Origin: Wolfiporia cocos
Taxonomy: Eukaryota; Basidiomycota; Agaricomycetes; Polyporales; Phaeolaceae
DNA: 64,000 bases
Assembly (NCBI GenBank): GCA_029448655.1
Contig: JACCLO010000011.1
Span: forward strand, 2,294,001-2,358,000
Direction of reading: 5' to 3'
Shown: positions 15,051 through 27,500 of the stretch, one piece after another
How positions within the stretch are numbered: the first letter of the stretch is position 1
How the letters are laid out: the number at the start of each line of letters is the position of its first letter
Made by a program: the position numbers and the translations under genes
Notes under the pieces: generated by a model
The model's input: only the letters and a program-made list of their open reading frames with translations
Told to the model about the DNA's origin: nothing
The model's database searches: none

Positions 15051-16752
15051 ATGGATGAAGACATGGACTTCGAGAGCGGGCCACAGGCCGCCCCTCAGGG
15101 CCTCAAGTACGAGCAACAGCAAGTGTACCAATCATACATGAATGGAGCGGTGCCACAAGTAGGCAGAAAAATGCTGTATGTGCTGCCGCTTGCGCTTGCC
15201 ACACATCTCCTCACACATCGTCACGGCTTCAGAGACCTCGTCTTCGTGCAGGATTGCACAGGCAGCCAAGGAAGCTACATCGCATCGGCTACGCGGAATA
15301 TTGAAGAGATATGCAACCACATCTACGAGTCCGGGAAGCTGCTGGCCCGCGAGGATCTGCGCATCGGCCTCGTCGCATACCGAGACCATCCGCCACAAGA
15401 CCACACCTTCGTGACCAAGAACTTTGGCTTCTCATCGGACATCTCTAAAGTCCACGCCGACCTGTCCAACTTGTACGCGTCAGGTGGCGGCGATGGCCCC
15501 GAGGCGGTCACCGCCGCCCTTGCGTCGGCGCTAGATATGGATTGGAGGCCGGCAGCGAGCAAGATGATTGTGCTCATTGCAGATGCTCCACCGCATGGTA
15601 TCGGAGAGTACGGAGACGGTATGTTACCTCAATTGCCTCTAACCCGAGTTTCTGATGGTTTGGGCAGGATTTGACGATGGCTCTCCGGATGGACATGATC
15701 CACTGCATCTAGCCCGGGTGATGGCCAGTCGCGGCATTACTCTGGTGAGTGACAACGTGCTTTGTCTTCACGCAGATCATTGACTATACCACAGTTCTTC
15801 GTCGCCTGCGAGCCAGCTCTGAGTGGTTACTCGGTGTGTGTTAATGATTAATTCAGTGTCTAACAGCTGAGTACCTTCAGTATGCGACGGATTTCTTCCA
15901 AGCAATGACGAACATCACATCTGGTCTCATGCTGCCACTTACGACCGCTGATCTTCTCACACACGCAATTGTGGGCAGTGTGCTTGAAAACCTCGACATG
16001 GAGCGGCTCGTACGCGAAGTCGGGGAAGCCGTGTCTCAGCGGATTCTCGGAAATAACGAGAGCGTCGATGATGTCGCGCGCGAGCTACATGAACGGCTTC
16101 TTCTCCGAAACGAGAGCACAAAGCGCGTGGTCATCGAGAGCATCTACCGTGAATCGGAAGAAGCCAAACACAACGTTCAGGTCTACATGAACGCGCCTTC
16201 ATTGCAAGAAGCTCGGCCGTTACTGAAGAGGGTATGTCGTGCTACCGTTGAACATACTATGATCGTACTGAGACGTCGTAGGTCACTGGGACACGATTCA
16301 CCGACAAATACCTCCACGCGCGTATGACTTCTTCGCGTAGCTCATACGCGTACTCCCCATATCCGGCGAGGTCTGGAGGCACATCAAGTGGCACACCCAC
16401 CATTCCCGCAAAGCCAGCCCCCATCTCGCAATCACGCAAGGTCGTCGAAAATTTCGCCGCATTCGGCGCGCCGAAGACCGCGAGCGTCTTCGGCACCGCA
16501 GTTGCTTCCACGCCCTTCTCGTTGGCCGGCGGCAAGGCGGCCTTCGGTGGCCTGCGCAACGGCGGACGAACTACGGCGTTCGACGACGACGACGACGATG
16601 ACGACGACGGGCGGCAGCGCATTGAGTTGCGCGAGGACTCTATAACACTCGAACAGGTGAGGTTCTACTACCCTAGAGGCCCTCAGACAGCTAACATCGT
16701 GTAGGCACGCCGCATCGCTATGCAAAGCGCTTGGAGGAGCGCACGCGTATGA
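15051..16752 (+). CDS. von Willebrand factor type A domain protein
   Basis: The spliced frame begins with exon 15051-15175, a GTATGT..CAG intron of 57 nt, then 15233-15618, with several more short introns, ending in a small last exon with TGA at 16750-16752. The vWA domain fills residues of about 45-240: strand DLVFVQD leads into the metal-binding motif DCTGSQGS, followed by RIGLVAYRDHPP, GGGDGPEAV and MIVLIADAPPHG. This resembles the vWA domains associated with eukaryotic alpha-kinases (DCTGS in place of the integrin DxSxS); no kinase domain follows here. After it come a helical segment and a Ser/Ala/Pro-rich tail with a run of nine Asp (16582-16608). The role is unknown; a metal-dependent protein-binding scaffold is the safest inference. 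Confidence 0.85.
16582..16608 (+). repeat. GAC/GAT triplet repeat encoding nine aspartates
   Basis: Nine consecutive Asp codons inside the C-terminal tail of the vWA protein, eight GAC and one GAT. A coding microsatellite likely to vary in length between strains. Confidence 0.85.
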
Positions 16753-17055
16753 GGGATCAGTCAGGCCCCGGCCTGTGTTACCTAGCGTTGCGGCGGCGGA
16801 CATGACTGCGTACTGGCTGTTGGTTACCCACTTCGTCGCTCTCTAAGTCGTAGTCTGACATGCACCCAGAATTATGATTCCGGCTCTTTCTAGAGCCTGG
16901 CCAGGGTGCGAAGTCTGTGTATGTATAGCTTGAGTAACATCCTGCGGGATATGTACAGTACCAGTATCATGCAAACATTGGAGTAGACTATTCTTCTGTG
17001 CTTGACTGGCATACGGCCGATCTGCAAAATGAGTGGGTATGTGGCAACGATAACT
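16753..17055. other. Convergent intergenic region
   Basis: About 300 bp between the stops of the vWA gene (+) and the G-patch gene (-). Nothing gene-like is seen; presumably two 3' UTRs. Confidence 0.4.
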
Positions 17056-18199
17056 CTACGAAGACGACTTCCGTCGTTTCTTCAATTCTTCTGCGGGCGC
17101 TGCATCATCCGCGATCTCCTTTCTGCGTTTCCGCTTTTGGGGTATATCCTCGACTCCTACGCCTGAAACCACAACCTTCTCAATAGAGGTCTGCTCTTCT
17201 GTGCTCTCCGATGATCGCTCATCCTCGGCCTTGGCCTTGAGCTTTCTCCGCTCCTCTTTTCTCGCGCGCTTTTCGGCCTTCCGTCTCTTCTTCTCCGCCT
17301 TCTCAATGCGCTTCAACTCCTTCTCGGTCTGCGCCGCAGCCTCCGCTTGCTGTGCCTCCGTGGACTCCTCCGCAGCAAGCTTTCGTTTCTCCTTCTCAAG
17401 CGCTTTGGCCTCGCGCTTCCGCTTCCTCCTCTCCCTTCTCTCCTCGTCATCCTCTTCCGACTGTTTCTTCTTCTTGCCCTTTTTTGGTTCAGACTGATCG
17501 GATGGGCCGGCCTCGCCCCCCGACTTTTTCTTCCGCTTGTCCTTCTTTGTGGCCTTTATAATAGCCGCCGATGAAGACGAAGGGGACGAGGTCATAGGGT
17601 CCGCAACGACCTCGGCCGCACTCTCCTTCAGGTCGTCGTCGCAGCCTATGACGGGCCCGCGGAAGAAGTTGGAGTAAAGTAGGCGCCGCGCAGCCTCCTG
17701 CTTTGCAGCAGCCATGACGCTCAGACGTGGAGTCGAGCTGCCGCTCGCTGGGGTATCTGGGGTAGTCGCACCGGACAGCGTAGGCATGCTCGTCACGGGT
17801 CTGCGGTTCGAGATGATGCCCGTTTTTGTGCGCTGTAACTCGACTGTTGGAGCTGATGCGTCCTCATTGTCCTATAGGATGTTCTATATGTTTGCGAAAA
17901 TATCATTCAAAAGATAGACTTACCGAATCATCCTCGTCTTTATGCAGCTTGACCTGTATGTTGATGGCAGCCGCCTCAAATACACTGAATGCATTATCCA
18001 TGTAGACAGTCCATGAGAAACAATAGCGGTGGACGTACTGGTCCCAGAAGGGGAATGCCTCATCGCGATCCTTGCCTACACCCGCGAGTGTCTTCTTCTG
18101 TGCGATGATGACAGGCCGCGATATAGCGCCATGGCGCAGGCCAGATCCTTTCCCGGCCCATCCTTGTGAAACGAGATAATTGTGCCCGTCGAGAGGCAT
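17056..18199 (-). CDS. G-patch nucleolar protein (TMA23-like)
   Basis: Three exons on the minus strand, 18199-18039, 17984-17924 and 17871-17056, give 345 aa. Residues of about 1-75 form a glycine-rich G-patch-type module (YLVSQGWAGKGSGLRHG) followed by KKTLAGVGKDRDEAFPFWDHVF, the signature of small G-patch proteins related to yeast Tma23, a nucleolar ribosome-biogenesis protein. The C-terminal half is a long Lys/Glu/Arg-rich stretch (KKDKRKKKS, PKKGKKKKQ, EERRKLKAK) expected to be helical and to act as a nucleolar localisation signal. G-patches bind and activate DEAH helicases in known cases; that partner is inferred here. The start codon lies 198 bp from the divergent CDC123 start, so the two probably share a promoter, fitting a common link to the protein-synthesis machinery. 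Confidence 0.82.
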
Positions 18200-18397
18200 G
18201 GTGGCGCAGCAGTCGGACTTGAATGAAGCGCGTGAATAGTGGCGGGTTTAACGAATTGCTGCTTGTGCACGTGTCCATAATTCCCCGCCGATCAGCCAGC
18301 CATCTCAGATCCTTCGCTCGATCACTCGAGTCCGCTGGGCGCTTAGTATTTCTCTTTCCGGAGACACTCAAATTTTGAAATCCTCGTGTATATCACG

Positions 18398-19713
18398 ATG
18401 CCCACCGTTGTCAGCACCCTGACGTTATTTCCTCAGCTTACCCCAGAGTCTGTGCTAGCCTTTCAATTCTCGTCCTGGCACCCGCGCTTCTCCAGTCTGA
18501 GCATTAAATCGACCATCATCCGCCCCCTCGGTCAGGACTTTCTGGACTATCTAGACTCGGACGGTGTATTCCTCCCGGAGGGCGCAGAAGGCGTGTCAGT
18601 CACTCTTGGTCCCTGCTCCGTACACCAGTGCCGATGAGTACGCTCGTGCAGGCCTGCTGAAAGCACGCTTTCGGACGATGAGGGCGGTGAGGAGGAAGAG
18701 GACGAAGCCGAGGATGAGCGTCAGAAGTTTGCATTTCCGGAGCTTGATGCACAGATCAGGGATGCGGTGGAGAAGTACGGTGCTGTGTTCCCCAAGCTCA
18801 ACTTTTCATCGCCCCGCGTATGTTGCGACAACCTACTCATGATAAATAAAACATATTGATCTTCATTTCTTAGGATGCAGCATGGATGCTTCCCGCATCG
18901 TCACCCATGAAATGCACAAGCCCAGCCGATGTATACCTACTACTCAAGTCGTCAGACTTCGTTGAGCACGATCTCAGTACGGAGCACGTCTTTGACGGTT
19001 GCGAGCCGCAGTCACGCACAGCGGGGAGCGATCAAGCCGGCCCGGAGTATAATATTGAGCTGGTCCTACGCAAGTGGTATCCTGTCGACCGTAGTCGAGA
19101 ACTTCGGTGCTTCGTGAGGCAAGAGAAGCTGTTAGGTGAGCACTCCACGAAGACAAGAATCGATCATGTCGTTGAGCTGGTATTGTTAGGCATCTCGCAA
19201 CGAGATCCGAACCACTACGATTTCTGGAACGAGTCCGGCACGCAGAGCAAGGTGCTCGATGCTGTCACCTCTTACTGGGAGAGTAACATTCGGGGCAGAT
19301 GGGAGGAGTCAAACGGTGATTGTGAGCATTCTCGAGCTTGCTTATGTGTCAATGCGTCACCCTGACAGCCGATCTCAGACACTTTCGACCTCCTTTTAAC
19401 TCGCGACCTCTCCCGTGCACATATTGTCGACTTCAACCCATATGCGCCACGCACGGACCCGCTGCTTTTCACCTACGATGAATTGTACGCACTTCTCCTC
19501 GCGCGCACAAACAGCGCGCTTGATGCAACACCCGAGCTACGTGTTGTCGACTCACCGAGCCATCCGGCAGCGACGCGCAACGCTCCTGCACACCAGCACA
19601 ACATGGTCCCGATCGAAGCGCTGGCGATGAGCAGTGGGCGGAGCGTAGAAGAGTTCGCGAGCTTGTGGCAAGAGGAGATGCAGAAGTCGATGCAAGGGGA
19701 TGATGAAGAGTAA
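18398..19713 (+). CDS. CDC123: Cdc123, eIF2 assembly chaperone
   Basis: Cdc123 (D123 family) is an ATP-grasp-like cytosolic protein that helps join eIF2 gamma with the alpha subunit and so controls translation initiation. The spliced product shows the family blocks in order: [20 protein letters not shown] near the N-terminus, an acidic linker ([16 protein letters not shown]), [76 protein letters not shown] and [22 protein letters not shown]. The ATG at 18398 is the first before the conserved block. The first donor is GTCAGT after 18599-18600, chosen because it alone restores the frame into the acidic linker. Four introns are seen. The protein ends with the short acidic tail GDDEE. Confidence 0.93.
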
Positions 19714-20027
19714 GTTGACGTAGGCGGTTCATCGGTTACTTAGTGTGTCGTTCGGCCGATTTCGGGTTTCCAACAGGGTTGGGTGTACTACGAGATACCG
19801 GCCGTTGAATATATGCATTACATACCTGTAACATCTCTATATGGTGCGCCAGTTGACATACTGTCAACACCTCACAATCCCCGCGAAGCTCCGTATGCCT
19901 ATCAGACGCAAGCATTTGACATACTCTTTTACACAAGACGGACAGAGGTCGAGTCCTTCTTTGACAGGGCGTGCACATCTTGTTCTGCAGTATTGACATT
20001 AGTGATTTATAAATGTAACGGTGTGGA
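19714..20027. other. Convergent intergenic region
   Basis: About 310 bp between the CDC123 stop and the stop of the small membrane-protein gene on the other strand. No ORF of note. Confidence 0.4.
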
Positions 20028-20666
20028 TCACTCACGGATTCCCCACACATGTGAGCGGAGGTCGAGGAATTCTGGTCGATGCATGTTAATGGTAGATCTA
20101 TCTATCATATGTATCTCTTACCAACATGCAAGCCATCGTAGAGCTTCTTCATCTCAGCTCGCACTCTAGAGACGTCTTCCTTGCTAGCGGAGGCATCGGA
20201 CAGTGCCTTGAGCTCCTTCTCTACTGCCTCTATCCGTCGGACATGTGCGGAGACCTGCAATCCATACCGTTGGCCCGCACTCTAAAACGCCAACCAGCAC
20301 GACATACCTTTTGAGTGCTCAGCTGTAGCTCGTCCACGCTCGCTTGCAATGCAGCAGACGCGAGCTTGTACTCCTCCAGCAGATGATACGCAGCAAGCGA
20401 CGACGCGAGCGAGAAGCCGAACAGGAAGCCCACAATCCTATATTCCCCACACAATCCAGCCCGACCCACTCATGCTCAGTGACACTGGACGGTTCATCTC
20501 AGCGCGCGACGCACCCTCCACGGAACGCGCCTACGGGTTTCTTGGGCGGCGGTACGGAGCCCAAGTTGGGCGCGGCGGCCTCGCGGGCGACATGCGATGT
20601 CGAGAGCGTCCGCGCAGAGAGGCGCGGCACGGCAGGAGCGAGGCCGAGTCGGAGGAGTGAGGACAT
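20028..20666 (-). CDS. Small, probably mitochondrial single-pass membrane protein, conserved in fungi, function unknown
   Basis: Four exons on the minus strand (20666-20515, 20437-20308, 20254-20122, 20071-20028) join in frame to 152 aa. The N-terminus (MSSLLRLGLAPAVPRLSART) is Arg/Ser/Leu-rich without acidic residues, like a mitochondrial presequence. A proline-rich linker (PPPKKPVGAFRGG) leads into one hydrophobic segment (IVGFLFGFSLASSLAAYHLL) at about residues 51-70. Next is a helical, probably coiled-coil region with heptad-like spacing (LASAALQASVDELQ, RRIEAVEKELKALSD, VRAEMKKLYD), ending in HVEFLDLRSHVWG. I recognise the pattern from uncharacterised fungal proteins. An inner-membrane coiled-coil protein is a reasonable inference, unproven. 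Confidence 0.8.
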
Positions 20667-22165
20667 GGTGCGGTCAGGTCAGTGGCTGGTCCGCGTGCAC
20701 CCGGTTCGTGGAATGACCGCCACCAACGCGTCGTCCGAAGATGGCAACTCCTCTATCGCGTGCCGCCACCTGGTCAATCCGTGTTTCTCATTCTTCTCTC
20801 CCCTCAGCAAGAATGCAACTCAGGGGTCCTCGGCCTGCAGCTCTGCTATGAGGTATCTGAGGAGTAATACTGGGGTGACTATATGGAGCCCCCGGTTGAC
20901 ATAACTTGGTCTTCCTGTGAACGTTCAACCGCATCTTGTGCCACAGGTGGGAAACCTTGCTCACTCGTATTTCGAACCCAATCAACTCCATGCAGTGCTC
21001 TTGGTAAAAAAAAACCTCACACAAAGACCACACGGACCCAGATCCGCACGCTTGCCAAGCGTCTGATATATGGCGCCACCCACCGCATGTACACTAAGTA
21101 CATTGCATTTTACTGTTATAGTAGTATTTTGCCTTTTTGACCCTCAAGATGTACGCTCAGACACTCCGCATCAGACCACTTTTGAAGTTGGGATTAATGC
21201 GTTAGCCCATAATCAACCTGCGCAGGCCCGCAACCTCGCAAATAGAAAGGCCAGCCACAATAAGCGTGCGCCTAGATATATCTCTAGTCGTGGCTCAATA
21301 TCACGATAAGCTAAGTAGTATGTGCTTATCGACCATCCCTGTCAATGTGAAACTCGCAGCTCATCACAGCTCACAGGGGATGTTGTGCCATCATAGATTG
21401 GGATCTCGAAGCTACATGAGTTCATGTAAAGAGGCGATCTAATGTATTGCAGACATATGCTTCGACCAATCACTGAGTCAAATCAGCAATGTGAACAGCA
21501 AAGGGATCAGCTGAGGCGAAGCCAGCATGTACGTCAATTTCAGTGAGAGCCACTCATACTTTCATATTCTGCCACATCCCTTCGGAATATCGAATGTTCC
21601 AGAACAAATCAGTCTCTCCGTGAGTGGTCAATCTTAGCTGTGATTATGTCGATTTGGAATTACACGCAATACATGGGGCGCAAAGTACAAAGGCGCGCAG
21701 CTATCGACCAAAAGACAGTAAGTAGCGCTGACCAAGCTACGGGCGTGTGTACTCGCGAGACCGGAAATTCCAACAAGACATTGCCTATGTCTCTACACGC
21801 GATATATACTTTGCGAAAGTTCTTATATGATACCATTCTGGCATTCCGTTGAATTGATGGCGCCGAGTGTGCGTCCGTGCAGTACCAATACAATGGCTCC
21901 CATCTATCTATCTCGCGAAGCACACGGCGGCCTGCTCCTGAACTAGTCCCTATGAAAGCCTGGGAGTCCTTGGCCTGCGGTTCTGTGACGTTCGTATCAA
22001 TTGAATGGCGTCCGACACGGAAGCACAGAATGCAGTGAAGGAGCACGCAACCTGGAGCACTTATATCGTGCCCTGTTCGCCATTACGGGTCAGGCTCTCC
22101 TAGCCTGCCATCTTCACTTACTAGACGAACACGGCAGTTCAGGAAGGACACACTCAAGGCCCATC
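20667..22165. other. Intergenic, 1.5 kb, no supported gene
   Basis: AT-richer than the flanking genes, with a nine-A run near 21006-21015. ORFs are short and without recognisable domains. A B-box-like TTCGAACCC at 20971-20979 is not accompanied by a tRNA cloverleaf. Confidence 0.45.
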
Positions 22166-23895
22166 ATGGTAGCCAATGAAGCAGGGTGCGTCGATGAACA
22201 TATCGGCTCCGTGGGTTTCTCTCGCTAACGTAGACTGAAGACTAGTCGTGAATTACTGTCAATTCGCTGCTTCAAGTAAGCTTCAAGCACAACTCACACG
22301 GTGATTTCATCGACCAGATGTCAACAGCTGTGATGATATATGACTTCATCCTGACTACATCGCAAGAGGTGCATTACTTCTGGCAGAGAAAAACTACACC
22401 TATCGCAGTTCTTTTCTACTTCAACCGCTACGCCACGTTGGCATTTGCGATCATACAGATCTTTGCCATGTTCCCTTGGACAGATTACGCAGTAAGTCGT
22501 TTCGTGAAGTTATCCGATAACAGCTCAACACATTGCAGAGGTTTGTTATGACTATCAGAAATAGAGAATTTTGTGATCAATATTGAGGATGCTAGTTGCG
22601 TGGCGATGAATGTCGTCACTTCATGCGTATTGTTTGAATTGCTCTACATACCGTGGGCAGGTAAGTATCACAACAAACGATAAGAATATTCACTGGAGCT
22701 CTTCCTCAGCCTTCTCGTCCATACGTGTCTGGGCTGTCAGCAATCGGAGCTGGTTCCTGACTGCTGTAGTTGGAGGCTTAGCAATCGCGTCTTTTATTGG
22801 CGACACTGTAAACCTCCGCGCATCAAGATATCACTGGCATACTGAATGATGTTCATAGATTCTATCCACGACTGTCTATTTTACCCGCGTTCCTTCAGCA
22901 GGCCTCAATTGCACGATGTATTATCGGTATTCTCAGACTCAAGCAAATAGGTAGGATATTGCGCTTCCTTTCCGCATCATGCTTGTTGCTGATCGTTAGT
23001 GATGCCGTAGAGGTGAAACAAAGCAATGATAATCTACACGCTGAAAAATCTGAAGACACTGACCAGAGACCATAACAATCCGCGTCCTTCTCATTGTGTC
23101 GGATCTGCTCGCGTTACTAACAATGATACATTACACACCCACCGAGGCGAGAACAGTAACCTCTATGTCAATATCGGCGAAGTTCTTGAAGCAGGGTAAG
23201 CGGTGTCGAACCATGTCGATCACGCTGATATGCGAGACTGATTACTGACTTACATAGGGATACAGTATTTCGTGTAAGTTGCATACCTATGCTATGAGTA
23301 TTCTCGCATTGTAACCGGAAGTGTGCAGTGTGGCTCTTGTCCTCAACATTCTCGACGTGGTCCTTTTCTGTTCAAATGTTTGTACGGTCCTGAACATTTC
23401 TGTGTTACTGACTGAGAAATGCACAGGTATTCTATGACTTTGCACCTTTCTTTGCAACTCCGTGAGTCGCTGCTTCTCAAGCTACAGCCAAAAGCTGATG
23501 AACAGTGGCAGCTTGACATCAATCATGATATCACGCGGCTTGCTTAGTTTACGACATACAAGTGAGGCACATCACTTCCAAGTACGTTCATAAGTCAAAA
23601 TGCCGTACGATCTGCTCAAATGGAACGGTAGATGCCCGGGACAGAGACTATACGACTTGCATTGGAGCCTTCAACAGAGCATTCGGATTCCACCAATCAA
23701 TCTACAACGCTAGGTAGTGCATACTGTCCACTTAGACGCCGACTACTGCTTATAATCTCCCGAACAGAATGGACGACCGATCCTGAAGCTGACGGACGGC
23801 CGATGAACGACCATGAACAATCACTGCAAGCGACCTCGATCGAGCTGAAAGAAGTCGTACACTGTCGCGTACAAGGGATGTCAGCAGAAGTTTAA
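22166..23895 (+). CDS. DUF6533-type multi-pass membrane protein (basidiomycete family)
   Basis: The gene is fragmented into small exons: 22166-22185, 22241-22275, 22328-22491, 22588-22660, 22710-22807, 22859-22950, 23000-23012, 23069-23195, 23258-23273 and more. They join in frame to a protein beginning MVANEAG and then the DUF6533 signature VNYCQFAASTVMIYDFILT..EVHYFWQ. About seven hydrophobic segments follow (FNRYATLAFAIIQIFAMF, SCVLFELLYIPWAAFSSI, FLTAVVGGLAIASFIG, ITIRVLLIVSDLLALLTM, FVVALVLNILDVVLFCS). The conserved late motif PGSLTSIMISRGLLSLR precedes a hydrophilic tail. These proteins are abundant in mushroom genomes and resemble seven-TM receptors in topology; no ligand or partner is known. 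The exon around 22492-22587 may include an additional micro-exon, and a frame-neutral intron may exist in the tail, so the internal model is approximate. Confidence 0.8.
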
Positions 23896-24576
23896 GTACC
23901 AATCACCCAAGTGCAAATAACGAGACGAAGGCATGTACGGTCCCTGAGCTGGCGATCACTACAAGCTTAGACATAATGTGAAACACTCAAAAATTCCATT
24001 GCCGCGCGTACGTGTGGTGTTCGCAGTAGATTGTGTCTGAGTTTACCTATGTTACCCTTATTGTCGCGGTGAGAGCATGATGGCCCCAGCAACGATTACG
24101 GTTAGTCGCCAGCATCTACGCACCTCAATGACGAGGAAAATATCAAAGTGGCACAATAAACATGCACATTACGTTGCATACATTCGCGACCACATCTAGC
24201 CTGCGCGCGGCGCGATCCGCGATGAAAGCTGGTTGTCCATGCATAAGTACCTCTGGCTGTGTAGCGACGGTGACATGAATGTTGTGAATCATCAGCCGCA
24301 GCACTGGTGTTCCCCTGCGCGACCATATATACAAAGTTTAACGAAACGTAGGAGTCCCAATAAGTCGATTAATATTGCCAGAGCGATCGGTTTAGCATCG
24401 ATATCTAATCAGGTGCCTGGCGCCACAATGTTTTCGGCGTCTGTTCTGTGGCCTCAGGCCTGAGACCGTCAATCGAGCCTGTCCTGTCGGTGCATTCTGC
24501 TTGTCGCTGTCAAAAGTGCTTATGAGGCTATACTCTCTAGCTTGATCATCCCTCGCTGTTGCCTGCCTGCTCTACA
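23896..24576. other. Intergenic, 0.7 kb
   Basis: AT-rich spacer between two same-strand genes. No supported ORF or RNA gene. The stretch before 24577 holds the POP1 promoter by position. Confidence 0.4.
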
Positions 24577-27500
24577 ATGCCTCCCAAACGAAAGGGCGAC
24601 AATGCGGAGATTGATGAGCCTACCGCGCGCGAAAGAAAGAAGCAAAAGACAGCAATCGCACGGACGATCGCTGTACAATCGGGAGTAGACCCTGCTGGAG
24701 GAAATGCCATCGCCGGCCCTTCTTCCAAATCTGTGCGGTTCAACAGTGAGCAAAAACACCAAGCACTCGTTGCTAGTGGATAGACCGGTGATGGATGATC
24801 GCAGGTATGCAGGGTCTACCGAGCGTGTTGAATGTGGAGAAATACGCAGAGGTGACCTCGGCTCTACTATATGCTATTGCGACTTTGCTGATTGAGCGTC
24901 TCAAAGGCGCGCGCATTTGAGATCGATGCTATGGAGCGAGCGATGCAGAGTGCACGGCAAGTCCCATGAAACATAATCATGCAAGCCTCCCTGACTATTC
25001 TCACACAGTTCAAACGCCACGCAGAGGGCATGGCAGCAGCTACCCCGACACTTGCGACGCAGAGCCGCCAGTCACGATGTCCGTCGCGTGCCTTCGCGCC
25101 TGCGAGAGAAGGCACGTTCTGAAGTGAGCTGTTCCGCCGCTCCTGCATGCTGTATATAACATGACTGCCTAAAATAAGATGGACCCGGCACGACCAAAGG
25201 CCAAGTACCATATCCCCAAGCGTTCACGCAAAGGTGCAATAAGTCGTACGCAGCAGCTGCTGAAACGACAAGGTGGGTACACTCATTCGACAGGTTTCCA
25301 CCTATTCAACATTGCGCTCAATGGTTCAAATATGCCACAGTCGATAAGACATGGCTGGAGACGCATATATGGCATGCCAAGCGAATGCACATGGAGGACA
25401 TGTGGGGATACCGCTTGGTGAAGCCGTTCATCTCATCTGCAAGCTTCCTCATCTCACGTAATAACATAGGCTGTCACGCCGACTGAGAAGGCTTTCCGCC
25501 CCTCTCACCGTGCATCCGTACATGGCTCTATCCTGCACGATGCGTCTTACTATGCGCTGCTCGAAGTCAAAGGACCGGAGGATATTCTCCGTGTATTGTT
25601 AGACAGTTGCTGCGACCATCAGGGACCTAGAGCGGGGTCCAAGAGGTAATACAGCTCTTACTGTAGTCGCGCGGACAAATTTGCTGACTGGTGCAGATTT
25701 CTGGCAGGATCCCGGACGTGCGAGACCCATATATACGCGCATAATGCGTATCCCTTCAATCTTATTGGTCCTGCCACCGTCATATGGGAGCCTCGAGCGC
25801 CGGACAGTGGTTATCCAGCTGCCCAGACTACGGTTGGAAGCAAGCGCAAACAGAAGGGTAAAGGCAAGAATACCGGACATTCGGAGGCTCCGTCTTTAAC
25901 GCGAAAGGTCTGGATCCGTGTTCACCCAGCCGTTACTACAGAGGTATTCCACACCTTACATACTGCGGCCTCATTCGCGCTCGATGCGGCGAAGAAGGCG
26001 GCGGGCGGAGAGTTCAAGGCGGACGTCGAAGTTGCTGACCTGAGGGAAAATGTGAATGTGTTTGAGATTATGGGTCCAAAGTCTAGCCAAGTCATCAAGG
26101 GTGCTCTCAAGCCGCTACGCAGTTCTGAAGACGAGGAGTTCAAAGCCGTCTGTGTCCCACGAAATCGGCAGATTCTGTTACGGCTGACTTTGCGCATGAA
26201 ACAGTTCTGGAATTCTCTGGATCACTTGCAGTCGTCGGGATCTCTGTCGCGTGGCATGATTGTTGGCTTCAGTGTTCATGATCCAAGGCTCAGGTATGTA
26301 GCCGCTATTTGGCACACCTACCATCTTCTGATTCGTGTACAGCTTTCCGCCGAAGAATCAGAAAATCGATTATGATTCTCGGCCACCCTCTTCACAAGTA
26401 TATACCTTCCCTTCAGCTTCCCTAGCCTCCAGCGCCATTTGGGATGACGCCACACGTAGCCTCCTGCGCAAACCGAAGTACAAAAAGATGGAAATCGACA
26501 AGCGCCGGGCTGCTGTAAGTCTACATTTGATTGTCGCGACCCTGTCTACTGACCTTGGTTGCGCGTAGAACTTGATCCCGGGAACGAAGCTCACCCCAAC
26601 TGACAATGATAACGTCGTCCCAGTGATGCTTATCCAACGCTCGGTCGAAAGCCCCACGATATCCACTTCCTCCTCGAATTACACCAGCGACTCAGCTTCG
26701 CTCCACGGATGGACGCTCATTGTGCCTTCAGGTTGGGCAATGCCGTTCTTTTCATCTCTAATCTGGACAGGCACGCGCATAGCCGGCCAGCGCGAGCGGG
26801 CCACACAGGCCTTTGAGAGCGGGTGCGCATACTTTCCACGAGACTACCCGACGACGGACGCGTACGACGCCTTCGCGACGGAGCGCGGAGAGGAAGAGGC
26901 GGCGAAATGGGAGCGCACGCCGCCCGCGAAACGGGTCAACTATGCGAAGCTGGGCACGCGGAGCCCGTGGCAGCCCGACTGGACGGTCGTCCTCGGGCTA
27001 GAGGAAACTGACTTTGTACCTACGCAGAGAGAGGACACTGCTGCGTCGCAGGTTGATGCGGTCGTGGTCGAGCCATGGCTGCTCCGCGGCGCGGATATTG
27101 CTTCGAAACTCTTTGCAGTGCCGTCTCAGTTAGACACTGCGGTTGGTCTGCTCGGGTATATCGACAGGCTGCGCACCAATAGAGGACAGGGTCCCTTGGG
27201 TACACATATAACGGCTAAAGCACTGTGGAATGGAGCTCTGGTCATGGTACGGCTGCTGCTTCGTGGCAGGGGTAAGCCGGCGGATATGGCTCATATCTAC
27301 ATCCTCGACGACTCGGAAGCTCGTCAATGGTTGACGGCGGAGGAATTGAAGAAGGGGCGCGATCATATTCCGGAAGAGGTTGAAGACGAGACAGAGGTAA
27401 GTCGGGTGGCCAGACCTATCGACTAACCTGACTCCTCTTCGTGCAGCTCTCGAAGATAGTCCCCTCGCCGGACTCGATCATAGGTTATGTCACCACAGGC

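Noticed and set aside
20969..20979. B-box-like ATTTCGAACCC, minus-strand tRNA candidate
   Set aside because: No matching A-box, acceptor stem or anticodon arm within 90 bp.
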